This document shows, one piece after another, positions 1 through 10,139 of a DNA stretch of 46,795 nt. Both the position numbers and the translations under genes were made by a program. The notes under the pieces are model-generated. The model was given only the letters and a program-made list of their open reading frames with translations, did not search any database and had not been told where the DNA came from. Numbering within the stretch: position 1 is the stretch's first letter; every line of letters begins with the position of its first letter. Source of the DNA: Prorocentrum cordatum (lineage: Eukaryota; Sar; Dinophyceae; Prorocentrales; Prorocentraceae); NCBI GenBank assembly GCA_963575745.1, contig CAUYUJ010019623.1, positions 128,473 through 175,267 of the forward strand, read 5' to 3'.

Positions 1-1
1 C

Positions 2-641
2 GTGGCGGCTGAGGCTGGATTAGGCTCAGGAGCTTCGGGCGGGGTGGCGATCTTCGTCCGTTCGTTTCTGGGATGCTACGACCTGGAGGCCGGACACAAA
101 ATATGCAAAGCAAGAGCTGTCGGTTGTTGGGTGCAGATTCCTGGGGGTGAATCGATACGTTGCATCTCGACCTACTTGCGCGATTCCGAGGGGCTCTCCG
201 CTGAGAACCTCAAGATTTTGGCCACGATCGGAGCGGTGGCGCAGAGCTACCGCACGCCTCACATCATCGGAGGCGACTTCAACATGGAGCCAGCTGAGCT
301 ACATGAATGTGACTTGGCGGGCAGTTTATCCAGTTGCATAGTGCATCCAGAAGTGAAGGGTACTTGTGCAACGACGGCCTCGAGCACAGTCAGGCTGTTA
401 GACTACATGGTGGTCTTGGGGGGGCCTGTCGAAAGGTACCCAGTCCACCGGGGTGATTTTGGAGAGCGATCTGAAGACTCACACGCCCGTCCAAGTTAAG
501 TTCTACCCCACCCTCGCGGACATTAAGTTCCTCACGTTCTCCAAGCCCCCAGTGGTACCCGCGCAGCGCCCTATAGGTCATTTTACGGTCTCTCATTGGT
601 TCGCGAAGGAGCCCCGCGTAATAAGATACAGAGGCGCATGA
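2..641 (+). pseudogene. RetA endonuclease (EEP) domain, C-terminal part
   Basis: This is the APE-like endonuclease that would nick the target DNA to prime reverse transcription. Visible motifs are IIGGDFNMEP near 267-296, with the metal-binding D and N of the GDFN block, then LLDYMVV near 395 (SRIDY block, with the R lost) and SDLKTHTPV near 470-495 (the S-D-H block, with H kept). The last block is in another frame from the first two, so at least one base was gained or lost near 440. The N-terminal third of the domain, with the first Asn and Glu, lies before the window. The frame is open from base 2; no start codon is implied. Confidence 0.8.
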
Positions 642-1649
642 ATTTGGCCTACAAGATTTGGGCCAACGCGGCGGAACAAGAGTTGATTGCCAGCCGACAG
701 ATCGACATCCCGCTATTCGGTGCAAGGGGCAGGTTGCCTAAGTTGATTTGGAGGTCAGCTTTAGAAGTAGACAGAAGGAAAGACGTCAGGCAACCTGCGC
801 TGTTCACGCTGCGCTGGTTGGAGAGCACGTTCCGTCTTTTTATCAGCCTGCTGCACGCCCTGGACGTTTCGGCGGCGACGGAGGCTCCGGCTTCCGAAGT
901 TGGGGCGACGGCGTGGTTGCCGCAATCCGATATGCTTTTTGCGAGCCAAGTTCCGCCAGGACCGACAGTCCCCACGCCAGCGCGCTCTCGTGTGCACCGC
1001 CAGCTTCGTGGTGCACGTGCTTGCCTAGCCGATCCTCCGGCCTGAGATTTATGACAGCATCAAAGGCTTTATCCAGGTTCAGGACATTGATAAGGTCTTC
1101 GAGGTCTCGGAGGTTCTTGGGGATGTAGATTTGGGCTGCAGCATCTTAGATAAGATCTCCGAGGACTTAGGGGCGTACTCTTTGAAGGCTAAGTCGGAGG
1201 CTCAGTCTTGGAAGGCCTGGTTATGCGACGGGGTTGATAAATGGGCGGGGAGAGCTCATGCGTGGACTCGTCTCCCCAAAGCGTGACAACCCACCGCCAC
1301 CCTCTCGGCCCAAGGGGCTGTGCTGGCGGACCCCAAGTCGTCGTTGGCCTCTGAGGCCCAGAAGTTTGATAAGCTTTGGCAGGCCTCCAAGACGCCAGAG
1401 TTGCCCGAACAAGTTGGGTGCATTCAGCCCCTCGATGTTGTGCCGCCACCGGAGATGAGGGCAGTATCGCATCGGTATAAGCTCACGTCCGCGACCTCCG
1501 TGGACGGCTTCCACATGCGCCACTTCAGCAGCATCGCTGATCAAGGTTTGCTGGCCTTGATGTCTTTATATGCTGTCATGGAGGCGACCTCCATCCTGCC
1601 GAATCAGGTCCGCACGATTGTGGTCCCGCTTTTAGCCAAACCTGCATGA
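596..1649 (+). pseudogene. RetA linker between endonuclease and reverse transcriptase, with RT N-terminus
   Basis: Two frames carry this part. The first (596-1045) holds a basic, helical stretch (LAYKIWANAAEQELIAS). The second (from about 1047) reads SEAQSWKAWLCDG, then WAGRAHAWTRLPKA, a TGA at about 1285, and then TSVDGFHMRHFSSIADQG followed by LPNQVRTIVVPLLAKPA, a TGA near 1647, and GWRPIGLC. The last blocks match the region just before RT motif A, where LINE RTs carry a K-x-x-G-x-R-P-I signature. Both TGA codons sit where a residue is expected, so they are decay. I recognise this linker from general memory of dinoflagellate elements; that part is inference. Confidence 0.65.
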
Positions 1650-1662
1650 GGTTGGAGACCTA

Positions 1663-1959
1663 TTGGTTTGTGCAGGCGTTTTTTATCGTTTTTGGGGCAA
1701 TCTTCGAAGACCCATAGCGGCGTCTTGGGAGGCATCCAATTGGCGCCCGTACTTGGCGGCGGGGCCCTTCTCAGGAGCTTCCGACGTGGTCTGGAGGCAA
1801 GCGGTGAGGTCTGAAAAAGCAGTTCGTCCAGGGCCCCCAAAGCAGTCCAAGAGTCTCAAGGGAACGCCCAAGAAAAGAAGAAAAGACGGTGGCCTGCACG
1901 GTTCTCTGGGACCTCCTGAAGTACTGCGAGACTATTGTGCTGTCCATCCTGGGAGATAG
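1663..1959 (+). pseudogene. RetA RT fingers and palm motif A
   Basis: The frame starting here continues the RT after a shift near 1680: FYRFWGNLRRPIAASWEASN and then DVVWRQAVRSEKAV. A further shift near 1889 leads to ACTVLWDLLKYCETI, which corresponds to RT motif A; the Asp of LWD is the first catalytic carboxylate and is present. No single frame spans the region, so no working enzyme is encoded. The neighbouring frame at 1960 takes up the palm after motif A. Confidence 0.65.
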
Positions 1960-3822
1960 ATGCGAGCTGCCCGCGTTACCGAAGCAGCTGTGCCGTGTAA
2001 GCATCGCCGCGTACAAGGGCCCACTCTTCTTGGCGATGGCCAGCATGGTGCATGGCCCTCACTTTTGCTTTTTTCAGGAGTTATCGCAGGCTGTTCTTTG
2101 GCGACCACATATATTAGAGCGTACGCCATCCCCACAGCAGACTGCATCACTTTCCCGCTCCGCACTTCCTTGAACATACACATTGGTGATTATGGCATGT
2201 CGTCCACAGGTGAGCCCAAGCAAGTAGCACATGATATTATTCACACGGTGGCACAGCTATACGTCGGGCTCACAGAAGAGATGCGCGTGCAAGTTGCCCA
2301 GGACAAAGCGTCGGTCATATGTTCATCCCACAAGACTGGAGAAGCCATCAGGCAAGCTCTAGGCGAGCACGGTGGAGCCTCTTATGTGGAATCTGCAGTG
2401 AACTTGGGCATAGATGATACGGCAGGGAAGAGCAGGAGGAGAAAGGGACGAGGACAGAATCAGCAGAAGAGAGCAGCCGTTGTCAAGAAGAGAACGAAAC
2501 GTTTCAAGCGAGTCAAGCAGGTGCTGGGCAAGCACTGCCGGAGTATTTTCACGAGTGGACCTCTAGCAGGCCTGTCTTATGGAGCTGAAGTGCACGGCCA
2601 GTCTGATCACGAGTTGGCGACTGCTCGTCGTGCTGTGGGCTCTGTGTTACGGCCGTCTGCAGGCATGAGGTCCCTCACTTCTTTGTTGTTGTTGCACGGA
2701 GATCCGTCGTGGCATGGATCAGTGGCACCGGTGGTGCGCTACGCTAAGGAGGTCTTCTCGAACCAAGTTAGATCCTCGCTCAATACTTTGTCGTTCGGAG
2801 TTTCGAGGGAAGCTGGGGAGTCGGCGCACGGGGTCCCCAAAGAAGAGCTCGCCTGGAAGAAGGTCACGGGTCCCCTTTCAGCGCTCCGCCTCAGCCTCCT
2901 CAGGATCCAATGGGACATGAAGAGTTTCTGCGTCTTGGTCAACGATTTCGGAGAAGACATATTTTTAACGACCTGTTCCCCAGCGCTCATTAAGCAGATG
3001 TTGTATGATGGAGTTCTGAGACAGCTCAAAAGGGATGCTGGTAGAGTTCACGATGTACCCTGTCGAGTATGTTATGATGTGGCATCGTCTCAGCTTCGTT
3101 CGTCACGGTATACATACTACGAGAAGGGTTGTATCAAGTCGCTGGTGTGCGGAGGTGTGTGGACCAACGAGCGTGCGCTCGACTTGGGGTACGCTCTGCC
3201 ATCAGCTCAGTGTCCTTTAGGCTGCGGAGCGCGTGACACGATCTTCCACCGTCTGTGGGAGTGCAGTGCGGTCGACGACGATAGGAGGGAATTGATCGAC
3301 GATGACGAATTGATCACCCTGGCTAGGAGCATTGATCGATCGGACGCTAAGGAAACGCTCCTTTTCTCTAAGGGGCTGTTTGAACACCCTGGAGATGTAC
3401 TACCACGCCCACGACAGCAAGGTGGCATTATCACTCACACGCCTGAAGGAACAGAAGACGTCGTAGATCCTGGCCAGGTCAAGGGATATATTTTCATGGG
3501 CGGGCCCTGCACCAGACACCCTATCAAGGAGCTGAGTAGGGCCACTAGGGGCTCTGTACAGGTCACCCAGGATGCTCAGGAGACCTGCTCGGTGTGTGGG
3601 CCTATATGGGCTCCGCTCCCTCAGACCCCCCAAGCTGGAGAGTTTGCAGCCCTCGCCATGGTTTCACAGAACCTTGGAGGCCCCTCGGGAGGTTTTCGGA
3701 TTGCGCGAATGTGGTCAGCACCTTCGCGCTTCCTTCTGAGGCCAGGTTCTCCTATAAGAAAATGTATTCGGGCACCATGTTATTGGCCCATTCGTGTGAC
3801 CTGTCTGCTGTTGGGAAAGTAA
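1960..3822 (+). pseudogene. RetA RT palm (motifs B-E), thumb, zinc motif and start of RNase H
   Basis: This is the longest open frame of the element, 620 residues. GVIAGCSLATTYIRAY near 2077-2125 is the motif B region. The motif C position reads NIHIGDYGMSSTG (2173-2211): the expected D-D pair is G-D, through GGT at 2185-2187, which should abolish polymerase activity. A basic linker (KSRRRKGRGQNQQKRAA) follows. CPLGCGARDTIFHRLWEC near 3211-3264 is a C-x3-C...H-x4-C zinc motif typical after LINE RTs. YIFMGGPCTRHPIKELSR near 3487 is the start of RNase H, where the usual TDGS reads MGGP, so its first catalytic Asp is also missing. The RNase H Glu (GEFAALA) is present. The frame is lost near 3690. 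The N-terminal residues before about 2060 are out of frame and not real protein. Confidence 0.8.
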
Positions 3823-4883
3823 AAGCGCATGTGGCTGACAGTCCTGATTTAACTGCCCAGCAACGCTGGGGGAAATTCGGAAATGATGCTGCCGATCGCG
3901 CCGCACGTCAAGGACTGCGCGCCCACCCCACAGGCTCCAAGGCAGAGCTTGATGAAGTAGACAGGAAAGTTAAGGTTTCTCGTGCTGTTTGCAGGCTTGC
4001 GGCCCGTTTACTGCCCAAGTGGCCCGCCCTGGATCTCACGGGAGTCCACTTGAACCCCAGAGAGCCTCGCCAGAAGCCCGCTGGCCCTGAAACTTTTGAG
4101 CACGAACGGGAATGGCATAGGTCATACTGGAGGTGTGCTGTATGCCTCAAGATACGGCGGCCCAGCCGTGATTTCGTCTTTGGTAAGAGCGACGTGCCCT
4201 CAACAGGAGGTTGTACTGGGAAGGTACCAGAGTCGTTGCTCCAGGTGGCCGCCAGAGGCCACAAGTTGATGAGTTTCGATTACAGCGATCGGTCTCAGCT
4301 TTTCATTTGCGTTGGGTGTAAAGCTATATCTACGTTGGGCCCCCTCGCGCTGCTTGCTAAGGTTTGCAGGGCCCCAACGAGGAACAATTACGAGCGGTGG
4401 AAGTATCGAGTGCTCAAGGGACGCCATCCCAAGATCGACGGAGTCGTGATTGAGGCGTCTCCTGAGGACCTACAGGCGTTGGGCGAGGATCCCCAGCAGC
4501 ACGATCTTGTCGTCGACCCGTCGTCCTCGTCGTCGGCCATCGTCTCAGCTGCTGGGGACCACGAGGTCCAGCATCCAAGGCATTTTGCCGATCAGGCTCC
4601 AGTGGTGGAGCCCCTTCTTGAGTGCGCCCAGCAGAGTGATCGAGTCGTCGACCCGTCGTCGTCGTCTGGCACCATCGGAGCTGCGGGCCCTCTTGAAGCT
4701 GTTTCTCTTTTTGCCCCACAAGCAGGGCCAGGTGCAGAGCAGGGCGCCTTTCCCCACGAAGAGGGTGAGGTGTCCGAGCGCGAGCAGTTGAGGCGTGTGA
4801 CCACGTCTATTCGCGAAGAGGAGGACGAGGCTCCCTTGCAAGCTGCTCGTGTAAGCACCGCGGAGTCTGGTGACTTCGATTGA
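3594..4883 (+). pseudogene. RetA RNase H C-terminal half plus zinc-ribbon and acidic tail
   Basis: RNase H removes the RNA strand of the hybrid made by RT. After a frame change near 3690 this frame carries the remaining motifs: FSDCANVV (third catalytic Asp), VGKVKAHVADSPD (conserved His) and GNDAADRAARQG (last catalytic Asp), all intact. It then reads WRCAVCLKIRR near 4120-4150 and LFICVGCKAIS near 4300-4330, two C-x2-C pairs forming a probable zinc ribbon. The tail contains two copies of a VVDPSSSS segment and ends in an acidic stretch (EEEDEAPLQAARVS) before TGA at 4883. Residues before about 3690 are in the wrong frame. Confidence 0.8.
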
Positions 4884-4988
4884 CTTCTGGCGCCCACTGT
4901 GTCCGTGCGGCCCGTCCCGCTCAGTCACCGCCAGAGGTCTTTTTAACTGGCACCAACGCTGTGTCAGTCATGGCCGTGTTAAAAAAAA

Positions 4989-5034
4989 TCCTCCTCCTCC
5001 TCCTCCTCCTCCTCCTCCTCCTCCTCCTCCTCCT
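4989..5034 (+). repeat. (TCC)n microsatellite abutting the RetA A-tail
   Basis: About 15 near-perfect TCC units start directly after the A8 run that closes RetA. Reading frames through it (poly-Pro, poly-Leu) are artefacts of low complexity. Confidence 0.95.
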
Positions 5035-5157
5035 GCCCTGCACCCTGTACTCCAGCGCGGAGGCGCCGCCGCGCCGCCCACCCGTAGGCCCGGGTGTCCA
5101 GGAGCCTTCTCTACCGAAGGACCCCCGGGGGCGGCAAAGAGCAAGGGCGCCCTCGAG

Positions 5158-5285
5158 GGCGCGAAGTTATTCGCGCATCGCGCTTCGCGGTTCGGCTCCG
5201 ATTTGTCCTCGTCTTGGGAGGCGGCGCGAGAGCGCGAAGTTATTCGTTTTTTCGCGCTTCGCTCAGCGCGAAGCGCGAAGTTTGG
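5158..5285. repeat. GCGCGAAG direct and inverted repeats
   Basis: GCGCGAAGTTATTCG occurs at about 5159 and again at 5232, and CGCGCTTCGC (5253-5262) pairs with GCGAAGCGCG (5268-5277) to form a 10-bp stem with a 5-base loop. No gene is visible between here and 5299. Confidence 0.6.
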
Positions 5286-5298
5286 AGCCCTTGAAGAG

Positions 5299-5478
5299 GG
5301 GGGGGATGATTATGGGGGGTGGATATCATGGCGGGGGGCATGATATTTCCTCTGATTTCATGGCGCCTCCTCTTATTCCATGGCGTCCCTGACCCCCCCC
5401 CGGGCCGCGCACGCGCCGCCGGTCATGATTTGCACCCCCCCCGTCTTGGACACCCCCCTTCTTGGCCGATCCCGAGAC
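5299..5478 (+). mobile_element. Family B inverted-repeat element, copy 1
   Basis: This is one of three copies in the window (others 8936-9130 and 20334-20530). Shared blocks in order are a G-run plus GATGA or GATTA, GGATATCATGGCG, CATGATAT, TTCATGGCGCC, CCGCCGGTCATGATTTGCAC, CTTGGACACC and CTTGGCCG. The left end of this copy is the most diverged. No coding capacity. Confidence 0.75.
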
Positions 5479-5612
5479 CCGTGTCCTGGATTCCAGGGGT
5501 AGGGGGGCCCAGCGCCGACCCGGGAGATCCGCGCGGGCCTCCGCGAATCTGTGTCATGCATGCTGTGTGTGTGTGTGTTCTCACCTGTTCGACGCGAGCC
5601 CCTCAATTCGGT

Positions 5613-5770
5613 CACGCGCGGAGAAGGGCAAGGGGGAGGGGGGAAGGCTTCATGGAAGGAGGCTGCCTCTTGGAAGGCGCGGGCCTTCTCTCTAGATGTC
5701 AGGCTGGCGCCTTCTGAGAAGCGGCTCTTTCTAAGGAACCCTCCCCGATCCCTTTGCCCCCCCTGTGCAC
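5613..5770. mobile_element. Family H long-hairpin element, copy 1
   Basis: The two halves are imperfect inverted repeats around 5690-5705: left blocks GGGAAGGCTTC, CTCTTGGAAGGCGCGGGCC; right blocks GGCTGGCGCCTTCTGAGAAG, AAGGAACCCTCCCC. A second copy with the same layout lies at 21311-21471, where the hairpin is better preserved. Confidence 0.6.
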
Positions 5771-5780
5771 GCCGCCAACA

Positions 5781-5912
5781 CAGTCGAGCCGCTGAAGGGT
5801 AAACCCTTCTCGTTGGGGAGTTCCTTGATTGTTCTACAGTCTGTCTCACGTTTTCCTTCGATATTTCTACAGTCTTTCTGAAGTTCTACAGTCTGTTCTA
5901 CAGTCTGTCTCA
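5781..5912 (+). mobile_element. Family D element, diverged relative
   Basis: It begins ACAGTCGAG, followed by CTGAAGGGTAAACCCTTCTC and GTTGGGGAGTTCCTTGATTG, matching the first 70 bases of the family D copies at 12899 and 22380. The right half is different and contains four spaced copies of TCTACAGTCT. Confidence 0.55.
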
Positions 5913-5974
5913 ATGATGAAGTTTAACTTCAGAAGACCCCCCCTCCCCCTACCTCGAAGAAGAAACAGCGGCAA

Positions 5975-6137
5975 ACGGATCGTTCGACGATCCGCGTGGA
6001 TTTCTTGGATCCGCGTTGTGCCTCCCCTGGCGGCGCCTCCGGCGTCGCCCTTGGCGCACTCCGCGCGCCAGGGAGGGGGACCAAGCGCAGATGCAAGACA
6101 TCCGCGCGGACCTTCGAAAGTTCATGTTAATTGATGG
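5975..6137. mobile_element. Family C GC-rich foldback element, copy 1
   Basis: The left arm reads GATCCGCGTGGATTTCTTGG, then the GGCGGCGCCTCCGGCGTCG core, then GCGCGCCAGGGAG and the right arm GACATCCGCGCGGACCTTCG followed by AAAGTTCATG. The same modules recur at 8105, 12056 and 13530. Confidence 0.6.
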
Positions 6138-6179
6138 GCATGCTTTCCACCACTGCCACCACAGGTTGGATAGGGGGAA

Positions 6180-6285
6180 GGAGGTGGAGGACGACGGAGG
6201 AAGAGGAGGAGGAGGAGGAGGAGGAGGAGAAGGAGGAGAGGGAGGAGGAGGAGGAGGAGGAGGAGGAGGAGGAGGAGGAGGACGG
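6180..6285 (+). repeat. (GGA)n purine tract
   Basis: A nearly uninterrupted GGA/GAA run. ORFs on both strands here are poly-Glu, poly-Gly or poly-Ser shadows. Confidence 0.95.
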
Positions 6286-6562
6286 AGGACGATCTTGCGT
6301 CCTTGAGGTTTTCGCCGTCCGCCGCCCCAACAATCCCAACTTCGGCTTGCAAGGGTCTTGCGTCCTTACCGCGCGTCCTTATTAGGGTTTTTGACTATAT
6401 GCGGACCGGTCCTGTGCCGAGCCGTCTTCCCCCGGAGGGCGCGGCGCGGAGGCCCGCCGGGGGGCCAGGGCGCCGCCCCAGGCGGCAGCGGCGGGGACTG
6501 CGCCTGAGCTCCCATCCCATCGCCCCCCCCTCCTCCCCCCCCTCCCTCCTGCATCGGGGGAG

Positions 6563-6662
6563 GAAGAAGCGACGACGACGACGACGACGATGAGGAGGAG
6601 GAGAAGCAGGAGGAGGAGGAGGAGGAGGAGGAGGAGGAGGAGGAGGAGGAGGAGGAGGAGGC
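6563..6662 (+). repeat. (GAC)n-(GGA)n microsatellite
   Basis: A short (GAC)n block is followed by about 25 GGA units. The stretch from 6286 to 6562 is GC-rich sequence in which I see no gene. Confidence 0.9.
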
Positions 6663-6739
6663 GGGGGATGGGGAGGAGGAGGGCGTCGGCGGCGGGGGTC
6701 GCTGGGCGAGGCGCGTGAAGGAGCGAGGGCGGCTCCTTC

Positions 6740-7110
6740 GCCCCCCCTCCTCCTGAGCGCTCCCCCCCTCCCCCCCTGCATCGGGGGAGGGAGGAGCTCG
6801 CAGGCGATTTTTCTCTCTCCCAACCCCCGAGTTCGACGAGAAATGAGGCCGCCCAGAAAAGTCCCCCCCCCCCCTCCTGAGCGCTCCCCCCCCTCCCCCC
6901 CCTGCATCGGGGGAGGAGGAGCTCGCAGGCGATTTCTCTCTCCCAACCCCCGAGTTCGACGAGAAATGAGGCCGCCCAGAAAAGTCCCCCCCCCCCCGCC
7001 CCCCCCGCTCCCCCCCTCCCCCCCTTCATCGGGGGAGGGAGGAGCTCGAAGGCGATTTTTCCCTCCCAACCCCCGAGTTCGACGAGAAATGAGGCCGCCC
7101 AGAAAAGGGT
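6740..7110 (+). repeat. ~125-bp tandem repeat, three units plus partial
   Basis: Each unit contains TGCATCGGGGGAGG, GGAGCTCG, AGGCGATTT, CCAACCCCCGAGTTCGACGA and GAGGCCGCCCAGAAAAG, followed by C-runs. Units centre on about 6775-6866, 6902-6995 and 7023-7108; a partial unit (CTGCATCGGGGGAGG) also lies at 6550. The apparent 265-residue minus-strand ORFs come from this periodicity and are not credible genes. Confidence 0.85.
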
Positions 7111-8104
7111 GGAAGCCCTGGCACACACCCCAAGGGGGTGGTTCGGACGCACCCCTATCGAGGATGGACGCGCCCCCATCGTATATCACAGGGTTGGGCC
7201 CAAAATTGTCGGTCCATTAGAGAACCCCACGACGCCTGGGATAGGGGTCGACATACTTGGCTCCAACAAAAGTTTCCTTGGAAACTCGCAACAAGAAGTA
7301 TATGTGTGCACGCCCATCTGCGACATGAGTTGTCGCGCGCGCGTGCTCTGCGCTCGCGCGCGCGAGATCCCAAGACGCCCCCATGGCCAGAAGATGGTTC
7401 CAAGAGGGCCTGAGGCCACAGACGGTAACGTCCAGACGACCCTGGGATGACGCCACCCCAACACGATCGATCGTTCTCTGGATTCCGGACCGTCCCAGGC
7501 CGACTCGAAGATGACCGAACACATGAGCCACGAGTGACGCCGCGATGGCCCGATGGCAACGAGATGGATCCACGCGCGCCCAGGGTGGCCCCAGAATGAG
7601 TACGCGACGGCTGCGCGATCCAAGCATGACCGAGGTACGATCTCATTATGATTTCAAGACGACCCTGACATGCCTGGAATGTTGCAACTGAGGAGCCTCA
7701 TCTTACTTCGAATCGATCCCAGCATGGCGGGATCCCTGGGCGACCCGGGATAATTGCTTGCTGCTTACCCTATGTTTAATGGGTGGGATGTTCGTCTGAC
7801 TGGACTAAATTTGTAATGCTCAAGGGGAGTAAGTTAAGCGGATGGATTCCCGCCCAACCCACGGCACAATGCTACGGTTCTACGGGGGGTCGGGGGGTGC
7901 GGACAAGGCGGCGTCATTTACATCCGTTGTTTGCCGCAAGCTTTCCAACGGCCTTCCGCCGTTTTCCGCCTCGTTTTACTTCCGTCGGCTTCCGCTAGCG
8001 AGCGACATGACGACATTCAAGGATCTTTCATCGGGCCCATTTATCCCCTGTTAGAAGCGACGCCACCACCACCATCGAAGAACTCAGAACGGCATAAGCA
8101 TAAT
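7111..8104. other. Non-coding stretch, no gene seen
   Basis: GC-rich, with overlapping short ORFs on all frames and none with a recognisable motif. A (CG)n-rich palindromic patch lies near 7337-7370. Nothing else can be supported. Confidence 0.5.
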
Positions 8105-8222
8105 GAATGTTCGACGTTCTGCGCGGATTTTGGGGATCTGCGCTGGAGCTGCCTGGCGGCGCATCGGGCGCCGTCCCTAGCGCGCACCGCGCGCCAGAAA
8201 GGAGGCTCCATCTCCATCTCAG
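8105..8222. mobile_element. Family C foldback element, copy 2 (right arm truncated)
   Basis: It starts AATGTTCGACGTTCTGCGCG, continues with CTGCCTGGCGGCGCATCGGG and ends its core with GCGCGCCAGAAAGGAGG. The right arm expected by comparison with 12056-12250 is missing and the sequence passes into a CA/TA-rich microsatellite. Confidence 0.5.
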
Positions 8223-8229
8223 ACATTGC

Positions 8230-8586
8230 CATAGACACAGACATAGTCATAGACATGGGCAGACTTATGCATATGCATACACATGTACAATGTATGTGCA
8301 TATCTAGCCACATACACGCATGCATACATATGTACATATATATATACACATACATACATACATACATACATACATACATGCATACATACATACATACATA
8401 CATACATACATACGTACGTACATACATACATACATACATACATACATACATACATACATACATACATACATACACATACAGACGTGTATGTATATACATG
8501 GATGTGAGTGTATGCATTTAGATACGTATATATGTGTGCGCATATATATATGTATACGTATATCTATATATACATATATATACATA

Positions 8587-8618
<32 letters not shown>
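8230..8618 (+). repeat. (CATA)n and (TA)n microsatellite
   Basis: A long CATA array (about 8338-8484) is followed by (TA)-rich sequence to 8618. The many Tyr/His/Thr/Ile repeat ORFs here (up to 243 residues) are products of a 4-base period. Confidence 0.95.
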
Positions 8619-8619
<1 letters not shown>

Positions 8620-8804
8620 CCATGTCGTATCCATCCTGCACTCCTTCCTCCCCCCGCGCGCGCGCGGTCGGGCCGCACAGACCGGCGACCGCTGGAGCAC
8701 GCCCGTGCGCGCGAGCGCCGCTGGCGGAGGAATCGGGCGCACGGCCCGCCCTGCCCGCGGCGGCCCGCGGCCCGCCCGGGGGGGCGCGGCCCCAGAGATC
8801 CGCT

Positions 8805-8868
8805 GCTCCTCCTCCTCCTCCTCCTCTTCGTCCTCCTCCTCCTCCTCCTCCTCCTCATCCTCTTCCCC
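8805..8868 (+). repeat. (TCC)n microsatellite
   Basis: TCC units with a few interruptions. Confidence 0.9.
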
Positions 8869-8935
8869 GGGACCTTCATCCTGGTTCGCTTTTTGACGGT
8901 CCCGAGGCCCGGTAAGGGCCCCCAGAGGCCGAACA

Positions 8936-9130
8936 TCGGGGGCGAAAAAGGGGGGGTGATGACTAGGGGGGCATGGATATCATGGCGTGGGCCATGATAT
9001 CTCCCCAGATTCCATGGCGCCCCTTCTTTTTTCATGACGTCCCTGGCCTCCCCGCTGGGCCGCGCACATGCCGCCGGTCATGATTTGCACTCCCCCCTCT
9101 TGGACACCTCCACTTGGCCGCTCCCGAGAC
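8936..9130 (+). mobile_element. Family B inverted-repeat element, copy 2
   Basis: It runs from TCGGGGGCG to CGCTCCCGAGAC. The ends are inverted repeats of each other (TCGGGGGCG with an A/G tract versus the reverse complement of CTTGGCCGCTCCCGA). An internal palindrome GATATCATGG...CCATGATATC lies at 8986-9001. The next element, MITE-A at 9138, begins within a few bases. Confidence 0.75.
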
Positions 9131-9137
9131 AGAAGTT

Positions 9138-9308
9138 TTAAGTCGGGCCTGGCCATCCTACAGGGGGAATGCTCAAAAATGGTTATAACAAAAAAGTAGT
9201 ATGGGGGCCATGTTTTTGTTGCACTTGTTTGACAATTTTGGAGCATCTTTGGGGTACTTTTTATTTCTCGTTGAAGATCCCCCTGTAGGGGGACGCGCCC
9301 GAACTTAG
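9138..9308 (+). mobile_element. MITE-A copy 1
   Basis: A 171-bp element starting TTAAGTCGGGCC and ending CGCGCCCGAACTTAG. It is flanked by CAGAAGTT (9130-9137) and CAAAAGTT (9309-9316), an 8-bp target-site duplication with one mismatch. Subterminal blocks ATCCTACAGGGGGA and TCCCCCTGTAGGGGGA are shared with the copies at 34904, 36066 and 38416. Right after the element the sequence is unrelated. Confidence 0.85.
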
Positions 9309-9316
9309 CAAAAGTT

Positions 9317-9936
9317 GGAGCGGGCGGTTCTTGGCCGCTTTCGGCCTCCGGGGGCCCTCGCCGGGCGTCGGGGGCGTCAGCAAAGAGCTCGGGACAACAG
9401 GCGGTCCTCGGGGAAGTGGTGCAGACCTCCGGGGCCAACGAGAGCCTGGCGTCTCAATGTTTTTCGAGCCGGGCGTCTTCGCTGCTTCTCGGGCCCAGGG
9501 GCCCTCACAGACCGATCGGGCTCGAGAGCCGGGGGAGCGTGAGACTTTGGAGTATGCCGGAACTCGGGTCTGCCGGCGTTTTTTGACGAGCGCGTCCTGG
9601 ATTTTGACCAGTTTCCGTGGGATGTCTGCAGCGGGAGCCCGCTTCAGATTTAAGATGTGGCGTCGTCATTTCCAGAATGGCCTCGTCAGGCTGTAGAGGC
9701 TCAGGTTTGAGGCCCGACGCAGTTTAGGTATCTCCGTCTGCCGAAATCGTATTCCCGTTTGCCGCTTTGGCCACCTGCTGATCTGAGGCTTTAGGCTCCC
9801 AGGATTATGTTTTCGCACGTGTGTGGCCCATGTGGCGAAGGCCAATTTGTTCTTGCTGCGACAGCGCAGCGCCCTGGTGCATCTTCGGTGCCCGCGTGGT
9901 TATCCTGCGTGCGCGTTGGGGCGCGGGAGCAGCCAC
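9317..9936. other. Non-coding stretch, no gene seen
   Basis: It has open frames of about 75-121 residues without recognisable motifs or steady codon bias. No repeat family was recognised. Confidence 0.4.
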
Positions 9937-10082
9937 TCCCTCCTCCTCCTCCTCCTCCTCCTCCTCCTCCTCCTCCTCCTCCTCCTCCTCCTCTCCTCCT
10001 CCTCCCTCCTCCTCCCTCCCTCCCTCCTCTCCCTCCCTCCCTCCTCCCTCCCTCCCTCCCTCCTCCTCCTCCTCCTCCTCCT
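9937..10082 (+). repeat. (TCC)n / (TCCC)n microsatellite
   Basis: About 20 TCC units followed by mixed CTCC and TCCC units. Confidence 0.95.
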
Positions 10083-10139
10083 GTCTGCCCGATTATGCGC
10101 TGCCCACTGCCTCCCACTGCCGAGCTGCTTTCCACATCC

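Larger units (their letters stand above)
1..4988 (+). mobile_element. RetA: degenerate LINE-like retrotransposon, 5' end cut by the window
   Basis: Reading on the plus strand gives, in order, an endonuclease/exonuclease/phosphatase (EEP) domain, a reverse transcriptase (RT), a Cys/His zinc motif, a ribonuclease H and a C-terminal zinc ribbon. This is the usual order for RNase H-bearing LINEs. The reading frame changes near 440, 600, 1046, 1680, 1890, 2060 and 3690, and in-frame TGA codons lie near 1285 and 1647, so the copy is dead. About 100 bases after the last coding stop (4883) the sequence ends in a run of eight A at 4981-4988, read here as the poly-A tail, directly followed by (TCC)n. 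The 5' end lies outside the window. Family assignment inside the LINEs is not attempted; the class is secure from the motifs. Confidence 0.85.

Noticed and set aside
6382-7189. Two overlapping minus-strand ORFs of about 265 residues with FWAASFLVELGGW repeats
   Set aside because: They arise from the ~125-bp tandem repeat and C/G runs; both frames are open, and composition is Gly/Pro-dominated.
8230-8618. ORFs of 74-243 residues made of Tyr/His/Thr/Ile/Met/Cys/Val repeats
   Set aside because: They are translations of a (CATA)n/(TA)n microsatellite and are open in several frames on both strands.
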